Below, piece after piece: positions 33,326 to 35,946 of a stretch of 35,946 nt of DNA. The number at the start of each line of letters is the position of its first letter. The stretch's first letter is position 1. A program made the translations under genes and the position numbers. The notes beneath the pieces were generated by a model, which was given only the letters and a program-made list of their open reading frames with translations, did not search any database and was not told the DNA's origin. Source of the DNA: CAXSEF01 sp964236695 (GTDB taxonomy: Bacteria > Pseudomonadota > Alphaproteobacteria > Acetobacterales > Acetobacteraceae); NCBI GenBank assembly GCA_964236695.1, contig CAXSFU010000034.1:1-35946 (forward strand), given 5' to 3'.

Positions 33326-33795
33326 TAGCAATTATATCCAGGACGCCATCAGGTATGTCTGTTCTACACTGTCCAGGCATGGACCGAATGACCGACGTCG
33401 CTGGAGCAGGGCGACAGCGGAATACGGCGCGCAGTCGACTTGAATCCTTCCGCGCGACCGGAACCTTCGATAGAGGGAGGGGGCGGCGGCCATCTATGAC
33501 TTGTGTTAGCCAGACAAGCTGTCATCAAAATAAAGCCGCCGGTTCGATACGTCGCCATTGTCGCCATGGCGCCGGAAACATCCGTCATGCGGGATTGCAA
33601 AGGGTATCGCGGCGCTGCTACTCGGGGAACGTGGCGGTCCTGGCCGCCGGCCCCCGCGCTCCATCGTTCCCCTTCCCGCCCCGCCCTGCCAGGCATGGCA
33701 GCAGCCTCGTGCGCGCCGCCTCGCCCGCGCTGTCCCGGCCGCGTTCCGCATTCTGCGGCCCGCCGTCGCCCTCCTGCTCCGGAAGCCGCACCGCC

Positions 33796-34980
33796 ATGTT
33801 CGAGACGCTCACCCCCCAGCCGGCCGACGCGCTGCTGTCGCTGATCGGGCTGTTCCTCGGCGACCGGCGGCGCGGCAAGCTCGACCTCGGCGTGGGCACG
33901 TACCGTGACGAGACCGGAACGACGCCGGTGCTGCGCTCGGTCAAGGCGGCGGAGCGCCACCTGCTCCACACCCAGATGTCCAAGACCTATCTCGGGCCGG
34001 AAGGCGACATGCGCTTCGTCGAGCTGGTGCGCGGGCTGGTTGCGGGCCCGTCGGACCGGCTCGGCGGCCGGCTGGTCGGCGTGCAGACCCCGGGCGGCGG
34101 CGGCGCGCTGCGGCTCGGCGCCGACCTGGTCGCCCTTGCCCGGCCCGGGGCCACGCTGTGGCTGGGCGCGCCGACCTGGCCGAACCACCCGCCGATCTTC
34201 GCCGCCGCCCGGCTGCGGGTGCGCGAGTACCGCGGCTTCGACGCGCGCACCCAGTCGGTGGCGTTCGACGAGACCTGCGCGGCGCTGTCGGAAGCCGCGG
34301 CCGGCGACGTCGTGCTGCTGCATGGCTGCTGCCACAACCCGACCGGCGCCGACCTCGACGCGGAGCAGTGGGACACGCTCGTGGCGCTGATGGCCGGGCG
34401 CGGTCTGGTGCCGTTCGTCGATCTTGCCTACCAGGGGCTCGGGCGCGGGCTGGAGCCGGACCGCGACGGCGTGCGTCGCGTGCTCGACGGCGTTCCAGAG
34501 GCGCTGGTCGCCTATTCCTGCGACAAGAATTTCGGCCTCTACCGCGAGCGCACCGGGGCGCTGTTCCTGCTCGCCGCGGGCGCGTCGGCAGCGGAGGCTG
34601 CGTGGGGCAACCTGCTCGCGCTGGCCCGCGTCGCCTGGTCGATGCCGCCCGACCACGGGGCCGCGGTGGTGCAGGCCGTGCTCGACTCTCCGGAGCTGTC
34701 GCAGTCGTGGCGGCAGGAGCTGGAGGCGATGCGGCAGCGCATCGCCTCGGTGCGCGCGGCGCTGGCGCGCGCGGAGCCGTCGCTCGCGTTCCTGGCCCGC
34801 CAGCGCGGGATGTTCTCGCTGCTGCCGCTGCCGCGCGACGGGGTGGCCGCGCTGCGCGAGCGGCACGGCATCTACATGGCGGGCAACGGCCGCTGCAACC
34901 TCGCGGGGCTGCAGGTCGCCGACGCCGGGCGCTTCGTCGAGGCGCTGCGCGACGTCGGCGCCGTGCCGGCGGCGGTCTGA
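33796..34980 (+). CDS. tyrB: Aromatic amino acid (aspartate-type) aminotransferase
   Basis: Fold-type I, PLP-dependent aminotransferase of the AspC/TyrB group, 394 residues. Visible features: KLDLGVGTYRDETGTTPVLR at about residue 32, KTYLGPEGDMRF, QTPGGGGALRLGADLV, the CCHNPTGADLD segment (about residue 178), and the PLP lysine in AYSCDKNFGLYRERTGAL (about residue 241). The C-terminal segments are GMFSLLPLP and GIYMAGNGRCNLAGLQ. Members interconvert Asp, Tyr, Phe and Trp with their keto acids. Divergent from scyA and sharing its control region, it could make indole-3-pyruvate from tryptophan in place of a ScyB dehydrogenase, and/or 4-hydroxyphenylpyruvate. ATG 33796 is the conserved start. 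The upstream in-frame extension to 33304 is non-coding. Confidence 0.88.
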   Translation: MFETLTPQPADALLSLIGLFLGDRRRGKLDLGVGTYRDETGTTPVLRSVKAAERHLLHTQMSKTYLGPEGDMRFVELVRGLVAGPSDRLGGRLVGVQTPGGGGALRLGADLVALARPGATLWLGAPTWPNHPPIFAAARLRVREYRGFDARTQSVAFDETCAALSEAAAGDVVLLHGCCHNPTGADLDAEQWDTLVALMAGRGLVPFVDLAYQGLGRGLEPDRDGVRRVLDGVPEALVAYSCDKNFGLYRERTGALFLLAAGASAAEAAWGNLLALARVAWSMPPDHGAAVVQAVLDSPELSQSWRQELEAMRQRIASVRAALARAEPSLAFLARQRGMFSLLPLPRDGVAALRERHGIYMAGNGRCNLAGLQVADAGRFVEALRDVGAVPAAV

Positions 34981-35033
34981 AGGCTGTTATAGACCTCGTG
35001 CCAGTTCGGTGCTTCGGGCAGGAAAGCAAGAGT

Positions 35034-35057
35034 CTTCTTTTTCTGAAGAAAAAGAAG
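35034..35057. repeat. AT-rich hairpin repeat, first unit
   Basis: CTTCTTTTTCT-GA-AGAAAAAGAAG, a perfect 11-base inverted repeat just downstream of the aminotransferase gene. It belongs to a second, AT-rich intergenic family. It probably helps end plus-strand transcription. Confidence 0.7.
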
Positions 35058-35125
35058 CAAAAAGACTTTGCTCATGGGGTCCGGGCGCGTGGGCGGCTGC
35101 GGAGTCTCATGAGCAAAAGTTCTTT

Positions 35126-35157
35126 GGTTCTTTCTTTCAAGAAAGAACATGCTTTTT
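35126..35157 (+). terminator. AT-rich hairpin repeat, second unit, with T run
   Basis: GTTCTTTCTT-TC-AAGAAAGAAC (35126-35147) is a perfect 10-base stem followed by ATGCTTTTTT, so it fits a Rho-independent terminator for the aminotransferase gene. With the first unit at 35034 it forms a pair within the 34981-35348 gap. Nothing else is seen there apart from the aroK ribosome-binding site. Confidence 0.65.
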
Positions 35158-35348
35158 TGTTCTGGTGCGCAAAATCGGGGCTGGCAGGTCCATGACACCC
35201 TCCAGGTCGGCCGGTGTGGCGGCGGGCACACGCGGGCGGGCGCCGCGGCAGGCGCGCGCCTACGCCGCGCCCGCACGCGGCGCGTTTCCAATCCGGCGGC
35301 CGTCGGGTGGATGATCCCGGCCCGGCCGCCCCACGAAAAGGCAGTGCG

Positions 35349-35946
35349 GTGCGAACAGTCATCCTCGTCGGCATCATGGGTGCCGGGAAGAGCACGGTCG
35401 GCCCGGCCCTAGCCGCGCTGCTGGGGCTCGCGTTCCGGGACTCCGACGCCGAGATCGAGGCGTCGGCGGGCTGCTCGGTCGCGGAGTTCTTCCGCCGCTT
35501 CGGCCAGGCGGAGTTCCGCAGCCGCGAGCGGCAGGTGATCGGCGGCCTGCTGTCCGGCCCCGCGCTGGTGCTGGCCACCGGGGGCGGCGCGTTCCTCGAC
35601 CCCGACACCCGCGCGGCGATCCGCGGCACCGCGACCAGCGTCTGGCTGCGCTGCCGGCGCGACGTGCTGCTGGGCCGCCTTGCCGGCCAGGCGGCGCGAC
35701 CGCTGCTGCCGCAGGACGACCTGCCCGCCGCGCTGGACGCGCTGATGGCGCAGCGCCACCCGGTGTACGCCCAGGCGGATCTGGTCGTGGACGGCGACGA
35801 GGACGGCGCCGGACTGGTCGCAGCACGGGTGCTGCACGCCCTGGGCGCGCGGCACGGGGTGCGCCGGCTGCCGATCTCGCTGTCCGCGGCATCCTACGAC
35901 GTGGTGGTGGGCCACGGGCTGCTCGGCCGTGCCGGGTCGCTGCTGG
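35349..35946 (+). CDS. aroKB: Bifunctional shikimate kinase / 3-dehydroquinate synthase, 3' end cut by window edge
   Basis: The frame from GTG 35349 (AAAAGG seven bases upstream) is open to the window end: 199 residues and incomplete. Residues 1 to about 165 are shikimate kinase: P-loop VILVGIMGAGKSTVG, FRDSDAEIE, FRSRERQVI, ATGGGAFLD and LARPLL-type lid sequence (RLAGQAARPLLPQ). Without a stop it continues into ISLSAASYDVVVGHGLLGRA, the first strand of 3-dehydroquinate synthase. This indicates a fused AroK-AroB protein catalysing shikimate-pathway steps two and five. An alternative GTG is at 35307. It is most likely the housekeeping gene, but it borders the pathway that uses its product. Confidence 0.87.
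   Translation, partial: MRTVILVGIMGAGKSTVGPALAALLGLAFRDSDAEIEASAGCSVAEFFRRFGQAEFRSRERQVIGGLLSGPALVLATGGGAFLDPDTRAAIRGTATSVWLRCRRDVLLGRLAGQAARPLLPQDDLPAALDALMAQRHPVYAQADLVVDGDEDGAGLVAARVLHALGARHGVRRLPISLSAASYDVVVGHGLLGRAGSLL

Larger units (their letters stand above)
33150..33795. other. Divergent control region between scyA-like gene and aromatic aminotransferase gene
   Basis: No gene supported. The stretch 33270-33620 is clearly AT-richer than anything else between 1 and 34.9 kb. It carries a likely scyA promoter (33296-33325), a palindrome with CTTG/CAAG half-sites, and a second, wider CTTGT...ACAAG pair (33500-33504 and 33514-33518) nearer the aminotransferase gene. I cannot name confident promoter hexamers for the plus-strand gene. 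Confidence 0.5.

Overview
The window is very GC-rich (I estimate above 70%). It looks like an alphaproteobacterium, most likely of the Acetobacteraceae or close Rhodospirillales. The evidence is the rpmH-rnpA-yidD-yidC-engB-argB block, the mreB-mreC-mreD-mrdA-rodA cell-shape block, a fused aroK-aroB, an alphaproteobacterial-type LexA site, and two families of dispersed palindromic intergenic repeats. I see no tRNA, rRNA, CRISPR array, transposase or phage gene.

Layout. 1-5.1 kb, minus strand: rpmH, rnpA, yidD, yidC and engB overlap or nearly abut as one ribosome/membrane-insertase operon, with argB downstream. 5.3-8.1 kb, plus strand: a TVP38/DedA-like membrane protein, a MerA/Lpd-like flavoprotein and a small membrane protein that resembles a histidine-kinase dimerisation helix without an ATPase domain. 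8.3-9.1 kb, minus strand: two related glycine-zipper lipoproteins. 9.7-16.1 kb, plus strand: mreB, mreC, mreD, mrdA and rodA. A LexA-type box and a possible small membrane protein lie between mreB and mreC. 16.1-16.7 kb: repeats and a relic of an EAL domain.

16.7-33.1 kb is the notable part. Thirteen genes run in one direction on the minus strand: scyA-like, scyC-like, trpG, trpD, trpC, trpE, aroG (class II), tyrA, an 837-residue repeat protein, eboE, eboC, eboA and eboB. This is the gene content of the cyanobacterial scytonemin locus: a ThDP acyloin-type coupling enzyme, a two-domain cyclase, dedicated shikimate/Trp/Tyr supply genes, and the ebo genes implicated in moving the precursor to the periplasm. 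Here it sits in a proteobacterium. No scyB (tryptophan dehydrogenase) is visible. A divergent aromatic aminotransferase gene (33.8-35.0 kb), sharing the control region with scyA, could supply indole-3-pyruvate instead. The window ends inside an aroK-aroB fusion gene.

Proposed working: AroG (with AroKB) feeds chorismate. TrpE/G/D/C push it toward indole-glycerol phosphate, with trpF, trpA and trpB outside the window. TyrA gives 4-hydroxyphenylpyruvate, and an aminotransferase or dehydrogenase gives indole-3-pyruvate. ScyA joins the two keto acids, ScyC cyclises the product, and Ebo proteins handle its export. The gene identities rest on sequence recognition. The product, and whether it is scytonemin, is inference.
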